Under the pieces are notes generated by a model, which was given only the letters and a program-made list of their open reading frames with translations, made no database searches and was not told the origin of the DNA. From assembly GCA_902628495.1 (NCBI GenBank), contig CACONH010000002.1, forward strand, positions 1-64,000: 64,000 nt of DNA. The letters are read 5' to 3'. Numbering within the stretch: the stretch's first letter is position 1; every line of letters begins with the position of its first letter. The DNA comes from an uncultured Pelagibacteraceae bacterium (GTDB lineage: Bacteria > Pseudomonadota > Alphaproteobacteria > Pelagibacterales > Pelagibacteraceae). The position numbers and the translations under genes are program-made. Of this stretch, positions 42,395 to 52,770 are shown piece by piece.

Positions 42395-44617
42395 ATGCAA
42401 ATTAAAAGTGTTGTCATCATTGGATCTGGTACTATGGGTAGTGGAATAGCAGCACATCTATGTAATGCCAATATTCCCGTTACTCTTTTAGATCTATCAA
42501 CTGATATTAGTTCAAAGGCTAGAGAAAGAATTTATAAATCTAGACCACCACTTCTAATTGATAAAAATAAAATTGATAATATTAAAGTAGGCAACATCAA
42601 TGATGATTTTGATGTTGTTAAAGAAGCTGATTGGATTGTGGAAGCTGTTGTTGAAAGAATAGATATAAAACATAAAATATATGATAAAATATTTAAAAAT
42701 AGAAAATCAGGAGCGATTGTATCCTCTAATACTTCTTCAATTCCTATAAAAATTTTATCAGAACATTTAACCGATGATGAAAAAAAAGATTTTTGTATAA
42801 CTCACTTCTTTAATCCTGTTAGATACATGGGACTCTTAGAGATTGTCAAAAATGAAAATAACGATTTAAAAAAAATAGATTCTTTAAAAAAATTTTGTGA
42901 AAACGAATTAGGCAAAGGTGCAATTGTGTGTAATGATACACCTGGTTTTCTTGGAAATAGAATAGGTGTTTATGCAATGCAAGTAGCGATGACCGAAGCT
43001 TTCAAAATGAAATTATCAATTGAGGAAGCCGATGCTGTATTTGGAAGACCAATGGGTATTCCTAAAACAGGTGTTTTTGGTTTATACGATCTAATCGGAA
43101 TAGATCTTATGGCTGATGTCCTAAAAAGCTTTATAAAAGAGCTTCCTGAGCAAGATCCATTTCAAGAAGTTGCTAAAGAAATACCCTTAGTTAAAAAATT
43201 AATTGAGACTGGTTACACAGGAAGAAAAGGCAAGGGTGGTTTCTACCGAATGAATAAGGTAAATGACAAAAAAATATTAGAGGCTATAAATTTAGAATCG
43301 GGCGATTATTTTCCTACTAAAAAAATAGACATGGGAATTGATACTGTAAATCTAAAAGAATTAATTAATAGAAAAGATAAATATGGCGAATATTCTTGGT
43401 CAGTTATATCAAAAATAATTAAATATGCCTCATCATTAGTTCCAGGTATTACAGATAAATTCAATGATATTGATGAAGCAATGAGACTAGGATTTAATTG
43501 GGCTATGGGTCCTTTCGAGATGCTTAAATCTATTGGAGTTAATGAATTTTTTAATCGAATAGATAATTTTAAAAATAACGCCTTTCTAGAAAATTTATCA
43601 AAAACAAAAGATGAGAATTTTTATGGTTCTAGGCAATTATATACTGATATCGAAACTTTAGGAAAAATAAAACCTAAAGCAATAAAAACAGATAAAAATA
43701 AGTCAGCTGAAATATATAGATTTAAAGACTTTAATATTGTTGAATTTACCACAAAGGCTTGCGCACTAGATTACGACTCTATGGATGCACTTAAAAAAGC
43801 AACTGATAAACCATTAATAGTGATAAATGAAAGTATGCAATTTTCTGCAGGTGTAAATCTTAGTTATACTATGAACTTTGCAGAAGAAAATGATTATAAA
43901 TCTATAGAAAAATTTATTAAATATTTTCAAGATACTTGTAAAGAATTAAAATATTCAAAACATCCCGTAGTATCAGCTCCATCTGGCCTTACTTTAGGTG
44001 GAGGATTTGAAGTTTTAGTACAAAGTAATTTTGTTGCATCTCATACAAATATAGTAGTTGGATTAGTTGAAACCATGGTCGGACTAGTTCCAGCTGGAGG
44101 TGGATGTAAAGAAATGTTGTGGAGGTGGTCACAAACTTCTGAAGCAAAAAGCGATCCTGACTTTGCTGCGTTAAAAGTTTTTGAGATTATTGGTTATGCA
44201 AAAACTGCTACTTCTCCAATTGAAGCTGAGCCTTTGAAATATTTAAGACCAGAAGATAAAAAAATAATGAACAGAAATAGTCTTTTTGCAGAGTCAAAAA
44301 AAATAATAGATCAAAATCAAAATTTTAAATCTCCAAATGAATGTACATTTAAATTATCAGGAAAACCACTAAAAGAAAAAATGATTAAGGTGCTAGAAAA
44401 ACTTTATAATGAAAAAGTAATATTAGATCATGGTATGAAAGTAGGAGCAGAACTTGCAAATGTCTTAAGCGGCGGAGATACTACTTCAGATAAATTATTA
44501 ACTGAGGATAATTTATACCAGTTAGAGCTTACTTCATTTATGAACTTAATTGAAACAGATCAGACTAAAGATAGAATAAGACATACCCTAGCTACTGGTA
44601 AGCCACTAGTTAATTAA
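42395..44617 (+). CDS. 3-hydroxyacyl-CoA dehydrogenase / enoyl-CoA hydratase fusion (FadN-type domain order)
   Basis: N-terminal IGSGTMGSGIAAHL HAD domain; C-terminal crotonase-like LTLGGGFEVLVQS. Confidence 0.85.
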   Translation: MQIKSVVIIGSGTMGSGIAAHLCNANIPVTLLDLSTDISSKARERIYKSRPPLLIDKNKIDNIKVGNINDDFDVVKEADWIVEAVVERIDIKHKIYDKIFKNRKSGAIVSSNTSSIPIKILSEHLTDDEKKDFCITHFFNPVRYMGLLEIVKNENNDLKKIDSLKKFCENELGKGAIVCNDTPGFLGNRIGVYAMQVAMTEAFKMKLSIEEADAVFGRPMGIPKTGVFGLYDLIGIDLMADVLKSFIKELPEQDPFQEVAKEIPLVKKLIETGYTGRKGKGGFYRMNKVNDKKILEAINLESGDYFPTKKIDMGIDTVNLKELINRKDKYGEYSWSVISKIIKYASSLVPGITDKFNDIDEAMRLGFNWAMGPFEMLKSIGVNEFFNRIDNFKNNAFLENLSKTKDENFYGSRQLYTDIETLGKIKPKAIKTDKNKSAEIYRFKDFNIVEFTTKACALDYDSMDALKKATDKPLIVINESMQFSAGVNLSYTMNFAEENDYKSIEKFIKYFQDTCKELKYSKHPVVSAPSGLTLGGGFEVLVQSNFVASHTNIVVGLVETMVGLVPAGGGCKEMLWRWSQTSEAKSDPDFAALKVFEIIGYAKTATSPIEAEPLKYLRPEDKKIMNRNSLFAESKKIIDQNQNFKSPNECTFKLSGKPLKEKMIKVLEKLYNEKVILDHGMKVGAELANVLSGGDTTSDKLLTEDNLYQLELTSFMNLIETDQTKDRIRHTLATGKPLVN

Positions 44618-45263
44618 TATCAGAAAACATTTTTAAAGAATTAATAAAATCTGGTCTTAAAACATATTCAGATTGATCGTTAAATTTAATTTTTTCTAAA
44701 GCAGAAATTCCATTAATAACTCTCCCTAAAGGAGTGTACTCACCCTCAAACAAAAAAGCGTCAGCCAGAAGAATTAAAAATTCACTATCTTCTGCATCTC
44801 CATTTTTACTTTTTGCAAAAGCTAATGTACCTCTTTTGAATTTAAATGGTTTATCAGTTTCTGGTTTGATTAAATCGTATTTCGATCTTCCACTACCTAT
44901 ATAAGTATAATTTATATTTTCTTTCCTACCAAATTCTAGATCTCCTGCTTGTACTAAAAAATTTTCAACAACTCTATGAAATGCAACATTGTCATATTCT
45001 TTATTTTTAACTAGCTTTTTAAATCTTTCGACTGAATTTGGTGAAATACTTGGAAAAAGTTCGATTACAACATCACCACATGGAACATTTAAGATGACGA
45101 TATTTTCAGGCTTATCAAAATTTAATTTCGTAAGATTTACTTTTTCAACAAACAAACATTTATTTTTAATCAAAGTGAAAAAAATTAATGAAAAAATTGC
45201 AAGTAAAATTAAAAAAATTAGTAATAATTTTTCAGATTTTGTTTGTTTGATTTTTTTTAACAT
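44610..45263 (-). CDS. Membrane-anchored cyclophilin-type peptidyl-prolyl isomerase
   Basis: N-terminal TM; VAFHRVVENFLVQAGD; KRGTLAFAKS. Confidence 0.87.
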   Translation of the reverse strand: MLKKIKQTKSEKLLLIFLILLAIFSLIFFTLIKNKCLFVEKVNLTKLNFDKPENIVILNVPCGDVVIELFPSISPNSVERFKKLVKNKEYDNVAFHRVVENFLVQAGDLEFGRKENINYTYIGSGRSKYDLIKPETDKPFKFKRGTLAFAKSKNGDAEDSEFLILLADAFLFEGEYTPLGRVINGISALEKIKFNDQSEYVLRPDFINSLKMFSDIN

Positions 45264-45265
45264 TT

Positions 45266-46003
45266 TTAAAATTGATGTTTAGCATCTAATTTTTTGACTA
45301 TATTTTCAATTATTCTTACTTTTTTATTAAGTATCTCATCTTTAATAATCATATCTAGAATTAAATTATTGTCTGACATCATAAAAGAAAAAGTTTCAGC
45401 CATATCTTCAGATATTGTTGATTTTGCATATTCAGATACAAATCCTTTACTATTGTGAATTTTTTTTAAGCTATAGTTGTTAGAACATATTGAACATGCT
45501 GAATACTTAAATTCTTTCGAATTTAAATCACTCCAAGAAATATTTAAAAAATATTTATTAAAATTATGCTCAATTATATGAAAAACCTCATGATGCAATA
45601 CTCTTTCAAAATTTGAATTGTTGGTATTTATATTAAAAATAAGTGTTTTCATTTCAGGGTTAGCAAATCCAAGTGCAGGTATTCCTGATATTTCTAACTC
45701 ACTACATAGAACAATATATTTCAATTTAATTTTTCTAAAAAAATCATCGTTATATCTATTGAAACCTCTTTGAGCCTCTAAATACTTTTCATTAAAATTT
45801 CGAGATTGATTTTTTTTACAACTAACATTCTTAAAACTTGAACCAACGAAAAAATCTTTTGTAGGCTTTAAGTATGCTAATGAGTTTTTATTTTCCAATT
45901 TATGTAAAGTTAAATTAGGTATCTTTATTAGTTCAAGAATTTGGTCAGCTTTAACTACAAATGATAATAATAATAGCAATATTATGTAAAAGTTTAATTT
46001 CAT
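45266..46003 (-). CDS. Secreted putative HExxH zinc metallopeptidase-like protein
   Basis: Signal peptide; HHEVFHIIEHNF; downstream EDMAETFS acidic motif. Confidence 0.55.
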   Translation of the reverse strand: MKLNFYIILLLLLSFVVKADQILELIKIPNLTLHKLENKNSLAYLKPTKDFFVGSSFKNVSCKKNQSRNFNEKYLEAQRGFNRYNDDFFRKIKLKYIVLCSELEISGIPALGFANPEMKTLIFNINTNNSNFERVLHHEVFHIIEHNFNKYFLNISWSDLNSKEFKYSACSICSNNYSLKKIHNSKGFVSEYAKSTISEDMAETFSFMMSDNNLILDMIIKDEILNKKVRIIENIVKKLDAKHQF

Positions 46004-46054
46004 TGGAAAATTATGATTATACTTTAATTAAATATTATATGTTAGATTAAATAA

Positions 46055-47017
46055 ATGAAGAAAAAAAATAAAGATACAATTCAACCAGTAAGCGGAACAA
46101 TTGTACCAAGATTTGCAGGACCAAGTACATTTGCACGATTGCCAGAACTCAGGGATGTAGAAAGTTGCGATGTAGCAATTGTTGGAATTCCTTTTGATGC
46201 AGGAACAAGTTATAGACCTGGTGCAAGATTTGGACCACAAAGTATTAGACAAGCATCTAGACATTTGAGAACAAATTACCATCCAGATTATGATGTTGAA
46301 CCATTTAAAGTTCAACAAGTTGCAGATGCAGGGGATATAACTTGTAATCCATTCAATATAAAAGAAGCCATACATCAAATAGAAAATGGAGCTATCGATC
46401 TTTTAAAACAAACAGGTGGTATCATTAGTATGGGGGGCGATCATACAATTGCATTTCCACTTCTTAGAGCAGTAAATAAAATTAATGAGGGGCCTGTAGC
46501 TCTAGTGCATTTTGACGCTCACTTAGATACTTGGGATACTTATATGGGTGCACCATTTACGCATGGTACTCCTTTTAGAAGAGCAAGAGAAGAAGGTTTG
46601 TTTCTTGATGATGCATCAATGCATGTTGGAATTAGAGGTCCCTTATACAGTAGAGATGATTTAAAAAACGACGAAAGTTTTGGTTTTAAAATTATTCATT
46701 GTGATGAGTTTCAAACCGAAGGAATTGACAAGATAGTAAGCAGAATAAGAAAAAGAGTAGGCAACAACCCATTGTATCTCTCAATTGATATAGATGTATT
46801 AGATCCTGCTTTTGCTCCAGGCACAGGGACACCTGAAATAGCTGGGATGTCCACAAGAGAAATGGTTAATGTTATCAGAGGATTATCAGGCCTGAAATTA
46901 ATATCAGCAGATGTTGTTGAAGTATCACCAGCATATGATCATGCTGAGGTTACATCTTTAGCTGCGGCGACAATAATTTATGAGCTGACTAATTTATTTG
47001 CAAAAGTTAAAGGATAA
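46055..47017 (+). CDS. speB: Agmatinase/ureohydrolase-family protein
   Basis: GGDHTI, HFDAHLDTWD, SIDIDVLDPAFAPGTGTPE Mn-binding motifs. Confidence 0.88.
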   Translation: MKKKNKDTIQPVSGTIVPRFAGPSTFARLPELRDVESCDVAIVGIPFDAGTSYRPGARFGPQSIRQASRHLRTNYHPDYDVEPFKVQQVADAGDITCNPFNIKEAIHQIENGAIDLLKQTGGIISMGGDHTIAFPLLRAVNKINEGPVALVHFDAHLDTWDTYMGAPFTHGTPFRRAREEGLFLDDASMHVGIRGPLYSRDDLKNDESFGFKIIHCDEFQTEGIDKIVSRIRKRVGNNPLYLSIDIDVLDPAFAPGTGTPEIAGMSTREMVNVIRGLSGLKLISADVVEVSPAYDHAEVTSLAAATIIYELTNLFAKVKG

Positions 47018-47031
47018 GTTAATTTCTTTTC

Positions 47032-48465
47032 ATGTTAGATAAAAAAAAATTCTATATCAATGGAGAATGGGTCAATCCTAAAAGCAACCAAACAATAGAT
47101 ATAATAAATCCTGCAACAGAAGATGTTTGTGCAGAGATATCTTTAGGGAATAAAGAGGATGTTAATGAAGCTGTTCAATCTGCTAAAACAGCTTTTAAGA
47201 CTTGGGCATTCTCAACAAAAGAGGAAAGACTAGCTCCATTAGAGAAATTATATGAGCTTTATAAAAAGAGATGGGCAGATATTGCAGAGGCAATTACTTT
47301 AGAAATGGGAGCACCAAAAGATTTTGCAACTAAACTTCAAGCTGGTACAGGAGCAGCGCATATAAAAACCTTTATTAGATATTTAAAAGAATTTAATTTT
47401 GAAAAGCCTTTAGGTGAACATGCAAAAAATCAAAGAATAATTTACGAACCCAAAGGAGTATGTGCTTTAATTACTCCTTGGAACTGGCCCATGAATCAAA
47501 CTTGCTTAAAAGTTATGCCAGCAATAGCATCTGGCTGTACAATGGTTCTTAAACCATCAGAGGTAGCGCCATTATCAGCAATGATACTCGCAGAATTAAT
47601 ACATGAAGCTAAATTTCCAAAAGGAGTTTTTAATTTAGTTAATGGAGATGGAGCAAACACAGGTGATGCGCTTACAAGTCATCCAGATATAAATATGATT
47701 TCGTTTACCGGATCAACCCGTGCTGGTGCTTTGATTTCACAAAATGCTGCAAAAGATTTTAAAAGGGTAAGTCTAGAACTAGGTGGTAAAGGTGCTAATA
47801 TCATATTTAAAGATGCAGACCCTAAGGCAATTGAAAGAGGAGCTCTTAGATGTTTTAGAAATTCTGGTCAATCGTGTAATGCACCAACCAGAATGCTAGT
47901 AGAAAAAAGTATGTATACCCAAGCTGTTGAAAGAGTAAAACAATTTGCTAACGAAATGAAAGTTGGCGACCCCAATAAAGAAGGAGAACACATTGGCCCA
48001 GTTGTTTCCGAAGTTCAATATAAAAAAATCCAATCTTTAATTCAAAAAGGAATTGATGAGGGCGCTACACTTGTAGCTGGTGGAACAGGAAAACCAGATG
48101 GTATTGAAAAAGGGTACTTTGTAAAACCCACTGCTTTTGCTGATGTAAATAATAATATGGAAATTGCTAGAACAGAAATTTTTGGACCTGTTTTATCAAT
48201 TATACCTTTCGAAAATGAGGAGGAAGCTATCGAGATAGCAAATGATACTGACTATGGATTAACAAATTATATCCAAACTCAAGATAAAGAAAAAGCAAAT
48301 CGTGTTGCAAGAAAATTAAGATCTGGAATGGTTGATGTTAATGGCGCTGGTATAGCAGTGGATGCTCCTTTTGGTGGTTTTAAACACTCAGGAATTGGAA
48401 GAGAAGCAGGTAAAGAAGGTTTATTAGAATTTTTAGAAGTCAAATCAGTTGGTGGCTGGAATTAA
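47032..48465 (+). CDS. NAD(P)-dependent aldehyde dehydrogenase
   Basis: SLELGGKGANIIFKDAD, RCFRNSGQSCNAPTRML, EIFGPVLSI. Confidence 0.92.
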   Translation: MLDKKKFYINGEWVNPKSNQTIDIINPATEDVCAEISLGNKEDVNEAVQSAKTAFKTWAFSTKEERLAPLEKLYELYKKRWADIAEAITLEMGAPKDFATKLQAGTGAAHIKTFIRYLKEFNFEKPLGEHAKNQRIIYEPKGVCALITPWNWPMNQTCLKVMPAIASGCTMVLKPSEVAPLSAMILAELIHEAKFPKGVFNLVNGDGANTGDALTSHPDINMISFTGSTRAGALISQNAAKDFKRVSLELGGKGANIIFKDADPKAIERGALRCFRNSGQSCNAPTRMLVEKSMYTQAVERVKQFANEMKVGDPNKEGEHIGPVVSEVQYKKIQSLIQKGIDEGATLVAGGTGKPDGIEKGYFVKPTAFADVNNNMEIARTEIFGPVLSIIPFENEEEAIEIANDTDYGLTNYIQTQDKEKANRVARKLRSGMVDVNGAGIAVDAPFGGFKHSGIGREAGKEGLLEFLEVKSVGGWN

Positions 48466-49646
48466 TTCGCTTTAGATTTAATACCTTCTAAAAATTTTAA
48501 ACATTTTTTTAATTCATTCAATTCAATAAATTCATCAACCTTATGTGCTTGCTCTATAGATCCAGGACCACACACTACAGTGCTAATTCCTATTTCTTGA
48601 AACAATCCTGCTTCAGTTCCAAACGATACTACGTTTCTTGAATTATCACCTGTAATACTCGAAACAAGTTCACATGCATCAGATTTTTCCTCTCGATCAA
48701 AACCAATTATTTCTCCAATAACTTCTTTTTCAATTTTAGAACCTGGATAAGTTTTTTTCATTTCAGGTAACAATTTTTCATTAATAAATTTATCAATTTC
48801 ACTATTAACAAACACACCATCTTTTTTTACAACAGGCCTTAATTCCCAATCAACCTTACATTTATCTGCAATCACATTTCTTGCTATACCACCTGATATA
48901 CCACCAATTTGAAGAGTTGTGTGAGGTGGGTCAAAGATAGAATTTTTTGGAGGATTATTTTTTAAGTGTTCTCTAATCTCTAAGAGTTTTTGTATAAACT
49001 TGGATGCATACTCAACAGCATTTACTCCTTTATCAGGTTGTGAACCGTGTCCTGCTAATCCGTAGAAATGAGTTGTGTATTCGTAACAACCTTTGTGAGC
49101 ATCTATAATTTTCATATTTGTAGGTTCACCGACTACACAAATTGCATTTTTGATATTTCTTTTTTTTAATTCTTTAATTAATAATGGCGCGCCTTGACAA
49201 GCTGTTTCCTCATCAAATGTGAATGAAAAATGAAGGTCTCTATCCAGGTTTGAATTTGAGAAAATTGGAGCGTAAGCTAGTAAGCAAGCAAGAAATCCCT
49301 TCATGTCACATGAGCCTCGTCCATATAATTTTTCATTTTTTATAGTAGCTATAAAAGGATCTGATGACCAACCTTTCGAAACAGGGACGACATCCGTATG
49401 TCCAGATAAAATTATAGGCTTTTTACCATTTTTATTTTTCGATTTAAGAGTAGCAAAAAGATTTACCCTTTTTTTGTCAGAGTCGTAAATTTTAAATGAC
49501 TCCGCACCTAAGTCATTAAAAATTTTTTCACAATAATTTATTATAGAATTATTATCCTCTCCAGAAATTGATTTAAAAGCTATTAGGTCAGAGAGTATTT
49601 TTACTGAACTATCGAATGTTTTATCTAAATTATTTTCTGTACTCAT
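48462..49646 (-). CDS. argE: Acetylornithine deacetylase-like M20 peptidase
   Basis: LSGHTDVVPVS, GRGSCDMKGFLA, FTFDEETACQGA. Confidence 0.85.
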   Translation of the reverse strand: MSTENNLDKTFDSSVKILSDLIAFKSISGEDNNSIINYCEKIFNDLGAESFKIYDSDKKRVNLFATLKSKNKNGKKPIILSGHTDVVPVSKGWSSDPFIATIKNEKLYGRGSCDMKGFLACLLAYAPIFSNSNLDRDLHFSFTFDEETACQGAPLLIKELKKRNIKNAICVVGEPTNMKIIDAHKGCYEYTTHFYGLAGHGSQPDKGVNAVEYASKFIQKLLEIREHLKNNPPKNSIFDPPHTTLQIGGISGGIARNVIADKCKVDWELRPVVKKDGVFVNSEIDKFINEKLLPEMKKTYPGSKIEKEVIGEIIGFDREEKSDACELVSSITGDNSRNVVSFGTEAGLFQEIGISTVVCGPGSIEQAHKVDEFIELNELKKCLKFLEGIKSKAN

Positions 49647-49673
49647 ATAAAAAATTAATTATATATTAAATTC

Positions 49674-50015
49674 ATGAAAGAACAAATAACGTATGATATT
49701 TTTGATAAAGTAGATATCAGAATTGGCACAGTGATTTCAGTTAAAAAAAATGAAAAAGCAAGAAAACCCTCGCTTGTAGTCGAAGTAGACTTTGGAAAAG
49801 ATATTGGGATTAAACAATCTTCTGCCCAAATTACTCATTATTATAATGAAGAAAATTTAATGAATAAGCAAGTAATAGGTGTTTGCAACTTTGCTGAAAA
49901 AAATATTGCTGGTGTAGTATCACAAGTTTTAATATTAGGAGCAATCGACTCAGATGGTAAAGTAGTTTTATTACATCCATCTCAAAAGACTGAAAATGGT
50001 TTGCCGATTGCTTGA
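49674..50015 (+). CDS. CsaA/YgjH-type tRNA-binding-domain protein
   Basis: FDKVDIRIGTVISVKKNEKARKPSLVVEVDFG; MNKQVIGVCNF. Confidence 0.87.
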   Translation: MKEQITYDIFDKVDIRIGTVISVKKNEKARKPSLVVEVDFGKDIGIKQSSAQITHYYNEENLMNKQVIGVCNFAEKNIAGVVSQVLILGAIDSDGKVVLLHPSQKTENGLPIA

Positions 50016-50066
50016 TTATTAAGTAACTTTGCGACAAATGATAGTTTTATTAAATCACTTAATTAT

Positions 50067-50089
50067 GCTAAATCGAAATCGATTTAAGC
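50067..50089 (+). promoter_or_regulatory. Hairpin immediately upstream of acnA
   Basis: GCTAAATCG-AAAT-CGATTTAaGC, 9-bp stem with one bulge, 10 nt before the ATG; no obvious Shine-Dalgarno. Confidence 0.45.
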
Positions 50090-50099
50090 TCTTATATAT

Positions 50100-52769
50100 A
50101 TGAAACCAGGTAACAAAAATTCTTTTAAATCTTTAACGACAATAAAAATTAATAATAACGAATACTATTACTATTCTTTAAAATTAGGTGAAAAAAATGG
50201 ATTAGATGGAATATCTAAATTACCCAAATCTTTAAAAGTATTGTTAGAAAATTTGTTAAGATATGAAGACGATGAGTCAGTAACAAAATCTCAGATTCTA
50301 GCACTACAATCATGGCTAAAAAATAAAAAATCAGATACTGAAATAGCCTATAGACCTGCCAGAGTTTTGCTACAAGATTACACTGGTATACCAGCAGTAG
50401 CTGACTTAGCTGCCATGAGAGAAGCAGTTAAAAAAAAAAATAAGGATCCAAATAAAATAAATCCATTATCATCAGTAGATCTTGTGATAGATCATTCAGT
50501 TCAGGTTGATAAATATTCAACTTTAAACTCTCTCAAAGAAAATGTTGAAATTGAATTTCAGAGAAATGCTGAGAGATATTCTTTTTTAAAATGGGGTCAA
50601 CAAGCATTTAATAATTTTAGAATTGTTCCTCCAGGAACAGGTATTTGTCATCAAGTAAATCTGGAATATTTGTCAAAAGTTGTTTGGATGGAAAAATTTA
50701 ATAGTAAAAATTATATATTCCCTGATACACTTGTTGGGACTGATAGCCATACTACAATGGTTAACGGTTTATCAGTTTTAGGATGGGGAGTTGGTGGCAT
50801 AGAGGCAGAAGCAGGTATGCTCGGTCAACCTATTTCTATGTTAATACCTGAAGTAGTCGGATTTGAGGTAAAAAACAAACTTCCGGAGGGTACTACAGCT
50901 ACAGATTTAGTTCTTACAGTTGTAAAAATGTTAAGAGATAAAGGTGTTGTTGGTAAATTCGTTGAATTTTATGGAGATGGTTTAAAAAATTTAACTTTAG
51001 CAGATAGAGCAACTATAGCTAACATGGCGCCAGAGTATGGAGCAACTTGTGGATTTTTTCCAATTGATAATGAAACTTTAAAATATTTAGAATTCTCAGG
51101 CAGAGATAAAACTCAAGTGGAAATAGTAAAGAAATATGCAATTGAACAAGGTCTTTGGGCAAGTGATGATATAGAATTTAGTGATACTCTATCTTTGGAT
51201 ATGTCTACTGTAGTTCCAACAATATCAGGACCAAAAAGACCACAAGACAAAGTCTTTTTGACAGATGCAGCACAAAATTTTAAAGAAAACTTTAAGAAAA
51301 ATACTAATAGAAATGATTTTTTAAAGGTAAAAGTTAACAACGCAGATTTCGAGATACAAGATGGATCAATATTAATTGCAGCAATTACCTCTTGTACAAA
51401 TACCTCAAATCCAAATGTACTAATTGGTGCAGGTCTTTTAGCAAAAAAAGCTTGTGAACTTGGTTTAAACTCTAAGCCTTGGGTCAAAACCTCTCTTGCG
51501 CCTGGATCTCAAGTAGTAACTGATTATTTAGAGAGAGCAGGTTTAAATACATATTTAGATAAGTTAGGTTTTAACTTAGTCGGATACGGATGTACGACTT
51601 GTATTGGAAACTCCGGACCTCTCGCAGAAAATATTTCTGAGTCCGTGAGCAAAAATAATTTATATGCAGTTTCAGTTCTTTCAGGAAATAGAAATTTTGA
51701 AGGTAGAATATCTCCATTAGTTAAAGCAAACTATTTAGCGTCGCCACCATTAGTTGTTGCATATGCAATTGCAGGAAATATGCAAGTAGACTTTTACAAA
51801 GATCCCTTAGGAAAAACTCCGGATGGAAAAGATGTGTTTTTAAAAGATATTTGGCCGAGTAATCAGGAAATAGACGAGGTTTTAAATGAGTCTCTTAACG
51901 CATCAATGTTTATAAAAAGATATTCTGATGTTTCAAAGGGTCCAGATCAGTGGCAAAAAATTAAAACAAAAGAATCCAGTATTTATGATTGGGACGAGAA
52001 TTCTACTTATGTAAAGAAACCACCTTTTTTTGAAAATCTACAAGACGAACCAGAAAAATTTGAAAATATTGAAAATGCGAGACCATTATTAATTTTAGGT
52101 GATATGGTAACAACTGATCACATATCCCCCGCTGGATCAATTCAAAAAGATAGCCCCACTGGTGAATATTTCATGAAAAATCAAGTCCTTCAAAAAGATT
52201 TTAACTCTTATGGATCTAGAAGAGGAAACCACGAAGTTATGACAAGAGGAACATTTGCTAATATAAGAATTCGAAATGAGATGGCACCAGGAACAGAAGG
52301 TGGCTTTACAAAGTTACATCCAGAAGAAAAGGTAATGCCAGTTTATGATGCTGTGGTTGAATATAAAAAAAGAGGTACTGATTTAGTTGTGATTGGTGGC
52401 AAAGAGTATGGGACTGGATCTTCAAGAGACTGGGCTGCCAAAGGCACAAAATTATTAGGAATAAAATCTGTGTTAGCAGAAAGTTTTGAGAGAATTCATA
52501 GATCTAATCTAATTGGTATGGGAATATTACCTTTACAATTTATTGACGGCCAAAACAGAAAAAAATTGAATTTAGAGGGTTCAGAATTAATTTCGATTAA
52601 AGGAATTAAAGAGGGTCTAAAACCAGGCGATAAAGTTTCAGTTGAGTTTAAGTATAAAAAAGGTGATACAAAAAAAATTGAAATGCTTTGTAGAATTGAC
52701 ACTAATAATGAGCTTGAATATTTTAAACACGGCGGAATCTTACAATACGTTCTTAGAAACATGATTTAA
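50100..52769 (+). CDS. acnA: Aconitate hydratase A
   Basis: DSHTTMVNGLSVLGWGVGGIEAEA, ITSCTNTSNP, GCTTCIGNSGPL, GSSRDWAAKG. Confidence 0.95.
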   Translation: MKPGNKNSFKSLTTIKINNNEYYYYSLKLGEKNGLDGISKLPKSLKVLLENLLRYEDDESVTKSQILALQSWLKNKKSDTEIAYRPARVLLQDYTGIPAVADLAAMREAVKKKNKDPNKINPLSSVDLVIDHSVQVDKYSTLNSLKENVEIEFQRNAERYSFLKWGQQAFNNFRIVPPGTGICHQVNLEYLSKVVWMEKFNSKNYIFPDTLVGTDSHTTMVNGLSVLGWGVGGIEAEAGMLGQPISMLIPEVVGFEVKNKLPEGTTATDLVLTVVKMLRDKGVVGKFVEFYGDGLKNLTLADRATIANMAPEYGATCGFFPIDNETLKYLEFSGRDKTQVEIVKKYAIEQGLWASDDIEFSDTLSLDMSTVVPTISGPKRPQDKVFLTDAAQNFKENFKKNTNRNDFLKVKVNNADFEIQDGSILIAAITSCTNTSNPNVLIGAGLLAKKACELGLNSKPWVKTSLAPGSQVVTDYLERAGLNTYLDKLGFNLVGYGCTTCIGNSGPLAENISESVSKNNLYAVSVLSGNRNFEGRISPLVKANYLASPPLVVAYAIAGNMQVDFYKDPLGKTPDGKDVFLKDIWPSNQEIDEVLNESLNASMFIKRYSDVSKGPDQWQKIKTKESSIYDWDENSTYVKKPPFFENLQDEPEKFENIENARPLLILGDMVTTDHISPAGSIQKDSPTGEYFMKNQVLQKDFNSYGSRRGNHEVMTRGTFANIRIRNEMAPGTEGGFTKLHPEEKVMPVYDAVVEYKKRGTDLVVIGGKEYGTGSSRDWAAKGTKLLGIKSVLAESFERIHRSNLIGMGILPLQFIDGQNRKKLNLEGSELISIKGIKEGLKPGDKVSVEFKYKKGDTKKIEMLCRIDTNNELEYFKHGGILQYVLRNMI

Positions 52770-52770
52770 A

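Noticed and set aside
44989-45282. 97-aa plus-strand ORF
   Set aside because: Antisense to the cyclophilin-type PPIase; no RBS or recognizable domain.
46028-46378. 116-aa Cys/Trp-rich minus-strand ORF
   Set aside because: Antisense to the well-supported agmatinase-family gene; odd composition is a by-product of the AT-rich sense codons. No RBS or homology signal.
51113-51487. 124-aa minus-strand ORF inside acnA
   Set aside because: Antisense shadow ORF of a highly conserved gene.
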